Shown piece by piece: positions 1-13,400 of a stretch of DNA of 64,000 bases. The DNA comes from Anthonomus grandis grandis. Lineage: Eukaryota; Arthropoda; Insecta; Coleoptera; Curculionidae. Each line of letters starts with the position of its first letter. Within the stretch, counting starts at the first letter, position 1. The position numbers and the translations under genes are program-made. The stretch lies in NCBI RefSeq assembly GCF_022605725.1, contig NC_065556.1, positions 7,192,001 to 7,256,000 of the forward strand. The letters are read 5' to 3'. The notes beneath the pieces were generated by a model, which worked only from the letters and a program-made list of their open reading frames with translations, had not been told where the DNA came from and did not search any database.

Positions 1-27
1 TTTTGAGGCCAAAAATGGGCATCAAAA
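1..27. repeat. Partial monomer at left edge
   Basis: This is the last 27 bases of a monomer that begins outside the window. It includes the conserved GAGGCCAAAAATGGGCATC stretch just before the next unit boundary. Confidence 0.9.
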
Positions 28-759
28 ATGCCATATCCCGGCTATCGTAAGAGCTACGACCTTGCGGATGGTCTCGTTGGATTCAAAATGACGAGACTAA
101 GACAAAACCGTCGGAATTTTATCGATAGCTCCCATAGAAGCCGAGATATCGACCTTCAAAGTTTGGGTTTTTTCATTTTTCGGGTATACCCCCCCGTATC
201 GAATTTTTTCACCAAAAATTGAGTTTTTTCGAAATCAAACTAAGTATACGAGCGTCTTATTTGGGTCACCTAGATTACGAAAACACCGGGTTATAACAGG
301 ATCCGAGCAGAACTAAGGGAATGAGAGCACTTTGAAAATCCTGAAAAAGTCGTTTTCGACGTCCGTTTTTGAGGCCAAAAATGGGCATCAAAAATGCCAT
401 ATCTCGGCTGTCGTAAGAGTTACGACCTTGCGGATGGTCTCGTTGTCTTCAGAATGACAAAACTAAGACAAAACCGTCGGAATTTTTCCGATAGCTTCCA
501 TAGAAGCCAAGATATCGACCTTCAAAATTTGGGTTTTTTCATTTTTCGGGTATACCCCCCCGTATCGAATTTTTTCACCAAAAATTGATTTTTTTCGAAA
601 TCAAACTAAGTATACCAGCGTCTTACTTGGGTCACCTAGATTACGAAAACACCGGGTTATAACAGGATCCGAGCAGAACTAAGGGAATGAGAGCACTTTG
701 AAAATCCTGAAAAAGTCGTTTTCGACGTCCGTTTTTGAGGCCAAAAATGGGCATCAAAA

Positions 760-898
760 ATGCCATATCTCAGCCTAGATTACGAAAACACCGGGTTATA
801 ACAGGATTCGAGCAGAACTAAGGGAATGAGAGCACTTTGAAAATCCTGAAAAAGTCGTTTTCGACGTCCGTTTTTGAGGCCAAAAATGGGCATCAAAA
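760..898. repeat. S unit (139 bp), type example
   Basis: Monomer positions 1-15 are joined directly to 243-366, a 227-bp internal deletion that leaves the junction CTCAGCCTAGATT. The breakpoints share a single C. The unit also carries GGATTCGAGC, where most full units have GGATCCGAGC, so the S class has its own linked variant. Confidence 0.93.
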
Positions 899-1996
899 AT
901 GCCATATCTCAGCTTTCGTAAGAGCTACGACCTTGCGGATGGTCTCGTTGGATTTAGAATGACGAGACTAAGACAAAACCGTCGGAATTTTCCCGATAGC
1001 TCCCATAGAAGCCGAGATATCGACCTTCAAAATTTGGGTTTTTTCATTTTTCGGGTATACCCCTCCGTATCGAATTTTTTCACCAAAAATTGATTTTTTT
1101 CGAAATCAAACCAAGTATACCAGCGTCTTATTTGGGTCACCTAGATTACGAAAACACCGGGTTATAACAGGATCCGAGCAGAACTAAGGGAATGAGAGCA
1201 CTTTAAAAATCCTGAAAAAGTCGTTTTCGACGTCTGTTTTTGAGGCCAAAAATGGGCATCAAGAATGCCATATCTCAGCTTTCGTAAAAGCTACGACCTT
1301 GCGGATGGTCTCGTTGGATTTAGAATGACGAGACTAAGACAAAACCGTCGGAATTTTCCCGATAGCTCCCATAGAAGTCGAGATATCGACCTTCAAAATT
1401 TGGGTTTTTTCATTTTTCGGGTATACCCCCCCGTATCGAATTTTTTCACCAAAAATTGATTTTTTTCGAAATCAAACCAAGTATACCAGCGTTTTATTTG
1501 GGTCACCTAGATTACGAAAACACCGGGTTATAACAGGATCCGAGCAGAACTAAGGGAATGAGAGCACTTTAAAAATCCTGAAAAAGTCGTTTTCGACGTC
1601 TGTTTTTGAGGCCAAAAATGGGCATCAAAAATGCCATATCTCAGCTTTCGTAAAAGCTACGACCTTGCGGATGGTCTCGTTGGATTTAGAATGACGAGAC
1701 TAAGACAAAACCGTCGGAATTTTCCCGATAGCTCCTATAGAAGCCGAGATATCGACCTTCAAAATTTGGGTTTTTTCATTTTTCGGGTATACCCCCCCGT
1801 ATCGAATTTTTTCACCAAAAATTGATTTTTTTCGAAATCAAACTAAGTATACCAGCGTCTTATTTGGGTCACCTAGATTACGAAAACACCGGGTTATAAC
1901 AGGATCCGAGCAGAACTAAGGGAATGAGAGCACTTTAAAAATCCTGAAAAAGTCGTTTTCGACGTCCGTTTTTGAGGCCAAAAATGGGCATCAAAA

Positions 1997-2135
1997 ATGC
2001 CATATCTCAGCCTAGATTACGAAAACACCGGGTTATAACAGGATTCGAGCAGAACTAAGGGAATGAGAGCACTTTGAAAATCCTGAAAAAGTCGTTTTCG
2101 ACGTCCGTTTTTGAGGCCAAAAATGGGCTTCAAAA
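1997..2135. repeat. S unit (139 bp)
   Basis: Same junction. It ends in the rare GGGCTTCAAAAATG, and it is missing from the duplicate segment, where 4975 is followed directly by 5341. Confidence 0.93.
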
Positions 2136-2867
2136 ATGCCATATCTCAGCTTTTGTAAGAGCTACGACCTTGCGGATGGTCTCGTTGGATTTAGAATGAC
2201 GAGACTAAGACAAAACCGTCGGAATTTTCCCGATAGCTCCTATAGAAGCCGAGATATCGTCCTTCAAAATTTGGGTTTTTTCATTTTTCGGGTATACCCC
2301 CCCGTACCGAATTTTTTCACCAAAAATTGATTTTTTTCGAAATCAAACTAAGTATACCAGCGTCTTATTTGGGTCACCTAGATTACGAAAACACCGGGTT
2401 ATAACAGGAACCGAGCAGAACTAAGGGAATGAGAGCACTTTGAAAATCCTGAAAAAGTCGTTTTCGACGTCCGTTTTTGAGGCCAAAAATGGGCATCAAA
2501 AATGCCATATCTCAGCTTTCGTAAGAGCTACGACCTTGCGGATGGTCTCGTTGGATTTAGAATGACGAGACTAAGACAAAACCGTCGGAATTTTCCCGAT
2601 AGCTCCTATAGAAGCCGAGATATCGTCCTTCAAAATTTGGGTTTTTTCATTTTTCGGGTATAGCCCCCCGTATCGAATTTTTTCACCAAAAATTGATTTT
2701 TTTCGAAATCAAACTAAGTATACCAGCGTCTTATTTGGGTCACCTAGATTACGAAAACACCGGGTTATAACAGGAACCGAGCAGAACTAAGGGAATGAGA
2801 GCACTTTAAAAATCCTGAAAAAGTCGTTTTCGACGTCCGTTTTTGAGGCCAAAAATGGGCATCAAAA

Positions 2868-3006
2868 ATGCCATATCTCAGCCTAGATTACGAAAACACC
2901 GGGTTATAACAGGATTCGAGCAGAACTAAGGGAATGAGAGCACTTTGAAAATCCTGAAAAGGTCGTTTTCGACGTCCGTTTTTGAGGCCAAAAATGGGCA
3001 TCAAAA
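2868..3006. repeat. S unit (139 bp)
   Basis: Same junction, with AAAAGGTCG in place of AAAAAGTCG. This mark is shared only with the unit at 5707. Confidence 0.93.
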
Positions 3007-4103
3007 ATGCCATATCTCAGCTTTCGTAAGAGCTACGACCTTGCGGATAATCTCGTTGGATTTAGAATGACGAGACTAAGACAAAACCGTCGGAATTTTC
3101 CCGATAGCTCCTATAGAAGCCGAGATATCGTCCTTCAAAATTTGGGTTTTTTCATTTTTCGGGTATACCCCCCGTATCGAATTTTTTCACCAAAAATTGA
3201 TTTTTTTCGAAATCAAACTAAGTATACCAGCGTCTTATTTGGGTCACCTAGATTACGAAAACACCGGGTTATAACAGGAACCGAGCAGAACTAAGGGAAT
3301 GAGAGCACTTTGAAAATCCTGAAAAAGTCGTTTTCGACGTCCGTTTTTGAGGCCAAAAATGGGCATCAAAAATGCCATATCCCGGCTATCGTAAGAGCTA
3401 CGACCTTGCGGATGGTCTCGTTGGATTCAAAATGACGAGACTAAGACAAAACCGTCGGAATTTTATCGATAGCTCCCATAGAAGCCGAGATATCGACCTT
3501 CAAAGTTTGGGTTTTTTCATTTTTCGGGTATACCCCCCCGTATCGAATTTTTTCACCAAAAATTGAGTTTTTTCGAAATCAAACTAAGTATACGAGCGTC
3601 TTATTTGGGTCACCTAGATTACGAAAACACCGGGTTATAACAGGATCCGAGCAGAACTAAGGGAATGAGAGCACTTTGAAAATCCTGAAAAAGTCGTTTT
3701 CGACGTCCGTTTTTGAGGCCAAAAATGGGCATCAAAAATGCCATATCTCGGCTGTCGTAAGAGTTACGACCTTGCGGATGGTCTCGTTGTCTTCAGAATG
3801 ACAAAACTAAGACAAAACCGTCGGAATTTTTCCGATAGCTTCCATAGAAGCCAAGATATCGACCTTCAAAATTTGGGTTTTTTCATTTTTCGGGTATACC
3901 CCCCCGTATCGAATTTTTTCACCAAAAATTGATTTTTTTCGAAATCAAACTAAGTATACCAGCGTCTTACTTGGGTCACCTAGATTACGAAAACACCGGG
4001 TTATAACAGGATCCGAGCAGAACTAAGGGAATGAGAGCACTTTGAAAATCCTGAAAAAGTCGTTTTCGACGTCCGTTTTTGAGGCCAAAAATGGGCATCA
4101 AAA

Positions 4104-4242
4104 ATGCCATATCTCAGCCTAGATTACGAAAACACCGGGTTATAACAGGATTCGAGCAGAACTAAGGGAATGAGAGCACTTTGAAAATCCTGAAAAAGTC
4201 GTTTTCGACGTCCGTTTTTGAGGCCAAAAATGGGCATCAAAA
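4104..4242. repeat. S unit (139 bp)
   Basis: Counterpart of the unit at 760 in the 3.34-kb tandem duplication. Confidence 0.93.
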
Positions 4243-5706
4243 ATGCCATATCTCAGCTTTCGTAAGAGCTACGACCTTGCGGATGGTCTCGTTGGATTTA
4301 GAATGACGAGACTAAGACAAAACCGTCGGAATTTTCCCGATAGCTCCCATAGAAGCCGAGATATCGACCTTCAAAATTTGGGTTTTTTCATTTTTCGGGT
4401 ATACCCCTCCGTATCGAATTTTTTCACCAAAAATTGATTTTTTTCGAAATCAAACCAAGTATACCAGCGTCTTATTTGGGTCACCTAGATTACGAAAACA
4501 CCGGGTTATAACAGGATCCGAGCAGAACTAAGGGAATGAGAGCACTTTAAAAATCCTGAAAAAGTCGTTTTCGACGTCTGTTTTTGAGGCCAAAAATGGG
4601 CATCAAGAATGCCATATCTCAGCTTTCGTAAAAGCTACGACCTTGCGGATGGTCTCGTTGGATTTAGAATGACGAGACTAAGACAAAACCGTCGGAATTT
4701 TCCCGATAGCTCCCATAGAAGTCGAGATATCGACCTTCAAAATTTGGGTTTTTTCATTTTTCGGGTATACCCCCCCGTATCGAATTTTTTCACCAAAAAT
4801 TGATTTTTTTCGAAATCAAACCAAGTATACCAGCGTCTTATTTGGGTCACCTAGATTACGAAAACACCGGGTTATAACAGGATCCGAGCAGAACTAAGGG
4901 AATGAGAGCACTTTAAAAATCCTGAAAAAGTCGTTTTCGACGTCTGTTTTTGAGGCCAAAAATGGGCATCAAAAATGCCATATCTCAGCTTTCGTAAAAG
5001 CTACGACCTTGCGGATGGTCTCGTTGGATTTAGAATGACGAGACTAAGACAAAACCGTCGGAATTTTCCCGATAGCTCCTATAGAAGCCGAGATATCGAC
5101 CTTCAAAATTTGGGTTTTTTCATTTTTCGGGTATACCCCCCCGTATCGAATTTTTTCACCAAAAATTGATTTTTTTCGAAATCAAACTAAGTATACCAGC
5201 GTCTTATTTGGGTCACCTAGATTACGAAAACACCGGGTTATAACAGGATCCGAGCAGAACTAAGGGAATGAGAGCACTTTAAAAATCCTGAAAAAGTCGT
5301 TTTCGACGTCCGTTTTTGAGGCCAAAAATGGGCTTCAAAAATGCCATATCTCAGCTTTTGTAAGAGCTACGACCTTGCGGATGGTCTCGTTGGATTTAGA
5401 ATGACGAGACTAAGACAAAACCGTCGGAATTTTCCCGATAGCTCCTATAGAAGCCGAGATATCGTCCTTCAAAATTTGGGTTTTTTCATTTTTCGGGTAT
5501 ACCCCCCCGTACCGAATTTTTTCACCAAAAATTGATTTTTTTCGAAATCAAACTAAGTATACCAGCGTCTTATTTGGGTCACCTAGATTACGAAAACACC
5601 GGGTTATAACAGGAACCGAGCAGAACTAAGGGAATGAGAGCACTTTAAAAATCCTGAAAAAGTCGTTTTCGACGTCCGTTTTTGAGGCCAAAAATGGGCA
5701 TCAAAA

Positions 5707-5845
5707 ATGCCATATCTCAGCCTAGATTACGAAAACACCGGGTTATAACAGGATTCGAGCAGAACTAAGGGAATGAGAGCACTTTGAAAATCCTGAAAAG
5801 GTCGTTTTCGACGTCCGTTTTTGAGGCCAAAAATGGGCATCAAAA
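5707..5845. repeat. S unit (139 bp)
   Basis: Counterpart of the unit at 2868, with the same AAAAGGTCG mark. Confidence 0.93.
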
Positions 5846-6577
5846 ATGCCATATCTCAGCTTTCGTAAAAGCTACGACCTTGCGGATGGTCTCGTTGGAT
5901 TTAGAATGACGAGACTAAGACAAAACCGTCGTAATTTTCCCGATAGCTCCTATAGAAGCCGAGATATCGTCCTTCAAAATTTGGGTTTTTTCATTTTTCG
6001 GGTATACCCCCCCGTATCGAATTTTTTCACCAAAAATTGATTTTTTTCGAAATCAAACCAAGTATACCAGCGTCTTATTTGGGTCACCTAGATTACGAAA
6101 ACACCGGGTTATAACAGGATTCGAGCAGAACTAAGGGAATGAGAGCACTTTGAAAATCCTGAAAAAGTCGTTTTCGAAGTCTGTTTTTGAGGCCAAAAAT
6201 GGGCATCAAAAATGCCATATCTCAGCTTTCGTAAAAGCTACGACCTTGCGGATGGTCTCGTTGGATTTAGAATGACGAGACTAAGACAAAACCGTCGGAA
6301 TTTTCCCGATAGCTCCTATAGAAGCCGAGATATCGTCCTTCAAAATTTGGGTTTTTTCATTTTTCGAGTATACCCCCCCGTACCGAATTTTTTTACCAAA
6401 AATAGATTTTTTTCGAAATCAAACTAAGTATACCAGCGTCTTATTTGGGTCACCTAGATTACGAAATCACCGGGTTATAACAGGATCCGAGCAGAACTAA
6501 GGGAATGAGAGCACTTTGAAAATCCTGAAAAAGTCGTTTTCGACGTCCATTTTTTAGGCCAAAAATGGGCATCAAAA

Positions 6578-7143
6578 ATGCCATATCCCGGCTATCGTAA
6601 GAGCTACGACCTTGCGGATGGTCTCGTTGGATTCAGAATGACGAAACTAAGACAAAACCGTCGGAATTTTCCCGATAGCTCCCATAGAAGCCGAGATATC
6701 GACCTTCAAAATTTGGTTTTTTTCATTTTTCGGGTATACCCCCCCGTATCGAATTTTTTCACCAAAAATTGATTTTTTTCGAAATCAAACCAAGTATACC
6801 AGCGTCTTATTTGGGTCACCTAGATTACGAAAACACCGGGTTATAACAGGATCCGAGCAGAACTAAGGGAATGAGAGCACTTTAAAAATTCTGAAAAAGT
6901 CTGGGGGTTTTTTTGGGTTTTTTCATTTTTCAGGTATACCCCCCCGTATCGAATTTTTTCACCAAAAATTGATTTTTTTCGAAATCAAACTAAGTATACC
7001 AGCGTCTTATTTGGGTCACCTAGATTACGAAAACACCGGGTTATAACAGGATCCGAGCAGAACTAAGGGAATGAGAGCACTTTAAAAATCCTGAAAAAGT
7101 CGTTTTCGACGTCTGTTTTTGAGGCCAAAAATGGGCATCAAAA
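6578..7143. repeat. G composite (566 bp), type example
   Basis: Monomer positions 1-324 are followed by a 10-nt insert TGGGGGTTTT and then by positions 135-366 of the next monomer. This removes 176 bp at the unit boundary. The result is a G/T-rich run (G5, T7, G3, T6) at about 6903-6923. The flank has AAAATTCTG in place of AAAATCCTG, and the tail has TTTCAGGTATAC, both linked to this class. Confidence 0.92.
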
Positions 7144-7709
7144 ATGCCATATCTCAGCTTTCGTAAAAGCTACGACCTTGCGGATGGTCTCGTTGGATTT
7201 AGAATGACGAGACTAAGACAAAACCGTCGGAATTTTCCCGATAGCTCCTATAGAAGCCGAGATATCGACCTTCAAAACTTGGGTTTTTTCATTTTTCGGG
7301 TATACCCCCCCGTATCGAATTTTTTCACCAAAAATTGAATTTTTTCGAAATCAAACTAAGTATACCAGCGTCTTATTTGGGTCACCTAGATTACGAAAAC
7401 ACCGGGTTATAACAGGATCCGAGCAGAACTAAGGGAATAAGAGCACTTTAAAAATTCTGAAAAAGTCTGGGGGTTTTTTTGGGTTTTTTCATTTTTCAGG
7501 TATACCCCCCCGTATCGAATTTTTTCACCAAAAATTGAATTTTTTCGAAATCAAACTAAGTATACCAGCGTCTTATTTGGGTCACCTAGATTACGAAAAC
7601 ACCGGGTTATAACAGGATCCGAGCAGAACTAAGGGAATGAGAGCACTTTAAAAATCCTGAAAAAGTCGTTTTCGACGTCTGTTTTTGAGGCCAAAAATGG
7701 GCATCAAAA
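7144..7709. repeat. G composite (566 bp)
   Basis: Junction at about 7467. It has GGGAATAAGAGC before the junction, and TTGAATTTTTTCG in both the full part and the 200-bp part. Confidence 0.92.
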
Positions 7710-8807
7710 ATGCCATATCTCAGCTTTCGTAAAAGCTACGACCTTGCGGATGGTCTCGTTGGATTTAGAATGACGAGACTAAGACAAAACCGTCGGAATT
7801 TTCCCGATAGCTCCTATAGAAGCCGAGATATCGACCTTCAAAACTTGGGTTTTTTCATTTTTCGGGTATACCCCCCCGTATCGAATTTTTTCACCAAAAA
7901 TTGAATTTTTTCGAAATCAAACTAAGTATACCAGCGTCTTATTTGGGTCACCTAGATTACGAAAACACCGGGTTATAACAGGATCCGAGCAGAACTAAGG
8001 GAATGAGAGCACTTTAAAAATCCTGAAAAAGTCGTTTTCGACGTCTGTTTTTGAGGCCAAAAATGGGCATCAAAAATGCCATATCTCAGCTTTCGTAAAA
8101 GCTACGACCTTGCGGATAGTCTCGTTGGATTTAGAATGACGAGACTAAGACAAAACCGTCGGAATTTTCCCGATAGCTCCTATAGAAGCCGAGATATCGA
8201 CCTTCAAAATTTGGGTTTTTTCATTTTTCGGGTATACCCCCCCGTATCGAATTTTTTCACCAAAAATTGATTTTTTTCGAAATCAAACTAAGTATACCAG
8301 CGTCTTATTTGGGTCACCTAGATTACGAAAAGACCAGGTTATAACAGGATCCGAGCAGAACTTAGGGAATGAGAGCACTTTGAAAATCCTGAAAAAGTCG
8401 TTTTCGACGTCCGTTTTTGAGGCCAAAAATGGGCATCAAAAATGCCATATCTCAGCTTTAGTAAAAGCTACGACCTTGCGGATGGTCTCGTTGGATTCAA
8501 AATGACGAAACTAAGACAAAACCGTCGGAATTTTCCCGATAGCTCCCATAGAAGCCGAGATATCAACCTTCAAAATTTGGGTTTTTTCATTTTTCAGGTA
8601 TACCCCCCCGTATCGAATTTTTTCACCAAAAATTGATTTTTTTCGAAATCAAACTAAGTATACCAGCGTCTTATTTGGGTCACCTAGACTACGAAAACAC
8701 CGGGTTATAACAGGATCCGAGCAGAACTAAGGGAATGAGAGCACTTTAAAAATCCTGAAAAAGTCGTTTTCGACGTCTGTTTTTGAGGCCAAAAATGGGC
8801 ATCAAAA

Positions 8808-9374
8808 ATGCCATATCTCAGCTTTCGTAAAAGCTACGACCTTGCGGATGGTCTCGTTGGGTTTAGAATGACGAGACTAAGACAAAACCGTCGGAATTTT
8901 CCCGATAGCTCCTATAGAAGCCGAGATATCGACCTTCAAAATTTGGGTTTTTTCATTTTTCGGGTATACCCCCCCGTATCGAATTTTTTCACCTAAAATT
9001 GATTTTTTTCGAAATCAAACTAAGTATACCAGCGTCTTATTTGGGTCACCTAGATTACGAAAACACCGGGTTATAACAGGATCCGAGCAGAACTAAGGGA
9101 ATAAGAGCACTTTAAAAATTCTGAAAAAGTCTGGGGGTTTTTTTGGGTTTTTTCATTTTTCAGGTATACCCCCCCGTATCGAATTTTTTCACCAAAAATT
9201 GATTTTTTTTTTAAATCAAACTAAGTATACCAGCGTCTTATTTGGGTCACCTAGACTACGAAAACACCGGGTTATAACAGGATCCGAGCAGAACTAAGGG
9301 AATGAGAGCACTTTGAAAATCCTGAAAAAGTCGTTTTCGACGTCCGTTTTTGAGGCCAAAAATGGGCATCAAAA
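8808..9374. repeat. G composite (567 bp)
   Basis: Junction at about 9131. One extra T in the tail T tract. The full part has CACCTAAAATTG, a change that ends its open frame two codons early. Confidence 0.92.
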
Positions 9375-9513
9375 ATGCCATATCTCAGCCTAGATTACGA
9401 AAACACCGGGTTATAACAGGATCCGAGCAGAACTAAGGGAATGAGAGCACTTTGAAAATCCTGAAAAAGTCGTTTTCGACGTCCGTTTTTGAGGCCAAAA
9501 ATGGGCATCAAAA
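9375..9513. repeat. S unit (139 bp) after a G composite
   Basis: Same junction, but with GGATCCGAGC rather than the usual S-class GGATTCGAGC. This suggests exchange with a full unit. Confidence 0.92.
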
Positions 9514-9880
9514 ATGCCATATCTCAGCTTTCGTAAAAGCTACGACCTTGCGGATGGTCTCGTTGGATTCAGAATGACGAAACTAAGACAAAACCGTCGG
9601 AATTTTCCCGATAGCTCCCATAGAAGCCGAGATATCGACCTTCAAAATTTGGGTTTTTTCATTTTTCGGGTATACCCCCCCGTATCGAATTTTTTCACCA
9701 AAAATTGATTTTTTTTTGAAATCAAACTAATTATACCAGCGTCTTATTTGGGTCACCTAGATTACGAAAACACCGGGTTATAACAGGATTCGAGCAGAAC
9801 TAAGGGAATGAGAGCACTTTGAAAATTCTGAAAAAGTCGTTTTCGACGTCTGTTTTTGAGGCCAAAAATGGGCATCAAAA

Positions 9881-10447
9881 ATGCCATATCTCAGATTTTG
9901 TAAAAGCTACGACCTTGCGGATGGTCTCGTTGGATTTAGAATGACGAGACTAAGATAAAACCGTCGGAATTTTATCGATAGCTCCCATAGAAGCCGACAT
10001 ATCGACCTTCAAAATTTGGGTTTTTTCATTTTTCAGGTATATCCCCCCGTATCGAATTTTTTCACCAAAAATTGATTTTTTTCGAAATCAAACCAAGTAT
10101 ACCAGCGTCTTATTTGGGTCACCTAGATTACGAAAACACCGGGTTATAACAGGATCCGAGCAGAACTAAGGGAATAAGAGCACTTTAAAAATTCTGAAAA
10201 AGTCTGGGGGTTTTTTTGGGTTTTTTCATTTTTCAGGTATACCCCCCCGTATCGAATTTTTTCACCAAAAATTGATTTTTTTTTTAAATCAAACTAATTA
10301 TACCAGCGTCTTATTTGGGTCACCTAGATTACGAAAACACCGGGTTATAACAGGATTCGAGCAGAACTAAGGGAATGAGAGCACTTTGAAAATTCTGAAA
10401 AAGTCGTTTTCGACGTCTGTTTTTGAGGCCAAAAATGGGCATCAAAA
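9881..10447. repeat. G composite (567 bp)
   Basis: Junction at about 10204. The T tract is expanded (TTTTTTTTTTAAATC), and CTAATTATACC replaces CTAAGTATACC. Confidence 0.92.
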
Positions 10448-13400
10448 ATGCCATATCTCAGCTTTCGTAAAAGCTACGACCTTGCGGATGGTCTCGTTGG
10501 ATTTAGAATGACGAGACTAAGACAAAACCGTCGGAATTTTCCCGATAGCTCCTATAGAAGCCGAGATATCGACCTTCAAAATTTGGGTTTTTTCATTTTT
10601 CGGTTATACCCCCCCGTATCCAATTTTTTCACCAAAAATTGATTTTTTTCGAAATCAAACTAAGTATACCAGCGTCTTATTTGGGTCACCTAGATTACGA
10701 AAACACCGGGTTATAACAGGATCCGAGCAGAACTAAGGGAATGAGAGCACTTTAAAAATCCTGAAAAAGTCGTTTTCGACGTCCGTTTTTGAGGCCAAAA
10801 ATGGGCATCAAAAATGCCATATCTCAGCTTTCGTAAAAGCTACGACCTTGCGGATGGTCTCGTTGGATTCAGAATGACGAAACTAAGACAAAACCGTCGG
10901 AATTTTCCCGATAGCTCCCATAGAAGCCGAGATATCGACCTTCAAAATTTGGGTTTTTTCATTTTTCGGGTATACCCCCCCGTATCGAATTTTTTCACCA
11001 AAAATTGATTTTTTTCGAAATCAAACTAAGTATACCAGCGTCTTATTTGGGTCACCTAGATTACGAAAAGACCAGGTTATAACAGGATCCGAGCAGAACT
11101 TAGGGAATGAGAGCACTTTGAAAATCCTGAAAAAGTCGTTTTCGACGTCCGTTTTTGAAGCCAAAAATGGGCATCAAAAATGCCATATCTCAGCTTTCGT
11201 AAAAGCTACGACCTTGCGGATGGTCTCGTTGGATTCAAAATGACGAAACTAAGACAAAACCGTCGGAATTTTCCCGATAGCTCCCATAGAAGCCGAGATA
11301 TCAACCTTCAAAATTTGGGTTTTTTCATTTTTCAGGTATACCCCCCGTATCGAATTTTTTCACCAAAAATTGATTTTTTTCGAAATCAAACTAAGTATAC
11401 CAGCGTCTTATTTGGGTCACCTAGATTACGAAAACACCGGGTTATAACAGGATCCGAGCAGAACTAAGGGAATGAGAGCACTTTGAAAATCCTGAAAAAG
11501 TCGTTTTCGACGTCCGTTTTTGAGGCCAAAAATGGGCATCAAAAATGCCATATCCCGGCTATCGTAAGAGCTACGACCTTGCGGATGGTCTCGTTGGATT
11601 TAGAATGACGCGACTAAGACAAAACCGTCGGAATTTTCCCGATAGCTCCTATAGAAGCCGAGATATCGTCCTTCAAAATTTGGGTTTTTTCATTTTTCGG
11701 GTATACCCCTCCGTATCGAATTTTTTCACCAAAAATTGATTTTTTTCGAAATCAAACTAAGTATACCAGCGTCTTATTTGGGTCACCTAGATTACGAAAA
11801 CACCGAGTTATAACAGGAACCGAGCAGAACTAAGGGAATGAGAGCACTTTGAAAATCCTGAAAAAGTCGTTTTCGACGTCCGTTTTTGAGGCCAAAAATG
11901 GGCATCAAAAATGCCATATCCCGGCTATCGTAAGAGCTACGACCTTGCGGATGGTCTCGTTGGATTCAGAATGACGAAACTAAGACAAAACCGTCGGAAT
12001 TTTCCCGATAGCTCCCATAGAAGCCGAGATATCGACCTTCAAAATTTGGGTTTTTTTAATTTTTCGGGTATACCCCCCCGTATCGAATTTTTTCACCAAA
12101 AATTGATTTTTTCGAAATCAAACCAAGTATACCAGCGTCTTATTTGGGTCACCTAGATTACGAAAACACCGGGTTATAACAGGATCCGAGCAGAACTAAG
12201 GGAATGAGAGCACTCCGAAAATCCTGAAAAAGTCGTTTTCGACGTCCGTTTTTGAGACCAAAAATGGGTATCAAAAATGCCATATCTCAGCTATCGTAAG
12301 AGCTACGACCTTGCGGATGGTCTCGTTGGATTCAGAATGACGAGACTAAGACAAAACCGTCGGAATTTTATCGATAGCTCCCATAGAAGCCGAGATATCG
12401 ACCTTCAAAATTTGGGTTTTTTCATTTTTCGGGTATACCCCCCCGTATCGAATTTTTTCACCAAAAATTGATTTTTTTCGAAATCAAACTAAGTATACCA
12501 GCGTCTTATTTGGGTCACCTAGATTACGAAAACACCGGGTTATAACAGGATCCGAGCAGAACTAAGGGAATGAGAGCACTTTAAAAATCCTGAAAAAGTC
12601 ATTTTCGACGTCCGTTTTTGAGGCCAAAAATGGGCATCAAAAATGCCATATCTCAGCTTTCGTAAAAGCTACGACCTTGCGGATGGTCTCGTTGGATTCA
12701 GAATGACGAAACTAAGACAAAACCGTCGGAATTTTCCCGATAGCTCCCATAGAAGCCGAGATATCGACCTTCAAAATTTGGGTTTTTTCATTTTTCGGGT
12801 ATACCCCCCCGTATCGAATTTTTTCACCAAAAATTGATTTTTTTCGAAATCAAACTAAGTATACCAGCGTCTTATTTGGGTCACCTAGATTACGAAAAGA
12901 CCAGGTTATAACAGGATCCGAGCAGAACTTAGGGAATGAGAGCACTTTGAAAATCCTGAAAAAGTCGTTTTCAACGTCCGTTTTTGAGGCCAAAAATGGG
13001 CATCAAAAATGCCATATCTTAGCTTTCGTAAAAGCTACGACCTTGCGGATGGTCTCGTTGGATTCAAAATGACGAAACTAAGACAAAACCGTCGGAATTT
13101 TCTTGATAGCTCCCATAGAAGCCGAGATATCAACCTTCAAAATTTGGGTTTTTTCATTTTTCGGGTATACCCCCCCGTATCGAATTTTTTCACCAAAAAT
13201 TGATTTTTTTCGAAATCAAACTAAGTATACCAGCGTCTTATTTGGGTCACCTAGATTACGAAAACACCGGGTTATAACAGGATCCGAGCAGAACTAAGGG
13301 AATGAGAGCACTTTAAAAATCCTGAAAAAGTCGTTTTCGACGTCTGTTTTTGAGGCCAAAAATGGGCATCAAAAATGCTATATCTCAGCTTTCGTAAAAG

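Larger units (their letters stand above)
28..3371. repeat. Left 3.34-kb segment, copy 1 of tandem duplication
   Basis: Unit starts are 28, 394, 760 (S), 899, 1265, 1631, 1997 (S), 2136, 2502, 2868 (S) and 3007. The segment starting at 28 repeats from 3372 (offset 3344) almost base for base through about 1996; one difference is GCGTTTTATT at 1490 against GCGTCTTATT in copy 2. The unit at 2502 carries a TAG inside its open frame (GGGTATAGCC). The unit at 3007 has a C6 rather than C7 tract and is 365 bp long. Confidence 0.9.
3372..6577. repeat. Left segment, copy 2, shortened, plus two extra monomers
   Basis: Unit starts are 3372, 3738, 4104 (S), 4243, 4609, 4975, 5341, 5707 (S), 5846 and 6212. 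The private GGGCTTCAAAAATG before 5341 also precedes 2136, and AAAAGGTCG follows the S unit at both 2957 and 5797. This shows that copy 2 is copy 1 minus one S unit and one full unit (139+366=505 bp). The unit at 6212 has lost the usual TGA (ATAGATT in place of ATTGATT), so its open frame runs on. Confidence 0.85.
6578..10447. repeat. Sub-array rich in G-class junctions
   Basis: Unit starts are 6578 (with G), 7144 (with G), 7710, 8076, 8442, 8808 (with G), 9375 (S), 9514 and 9881 (with G). The units at 7144 and 7710 share AAAACTTGGG and TTGAATTTTTTCG, marking a local 566-bp tandem duplication. The unit at 9881 has TAAGATAAAAC in place of TAAGACAAAAC, which puts a stop in the open frame. Confidence 0.88.

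Noticed and set aside
28..393. CENP-B box in the monomer
   Set aside because: I looked for TTCG-N4-A-N2-CGGG on both strands. CCCGTATCGAA is the nearest match, but the required spacing is absent.
750..780. S-class deletion as a spliced intron copied back into DNA
   Set aside because: The removed 227 bp (positions 16-242) does not have GT...AG ends on the plus strand at the junction, and no retrotransposed flanks are seen.
6901..6925. Telomere-like or G-quadruplex repeat at G-class junctions
   Set aside because: There are only two G runs per junction and no regular telomeric period, so neither a telomere tract nor a four-run quadruplex is supported.
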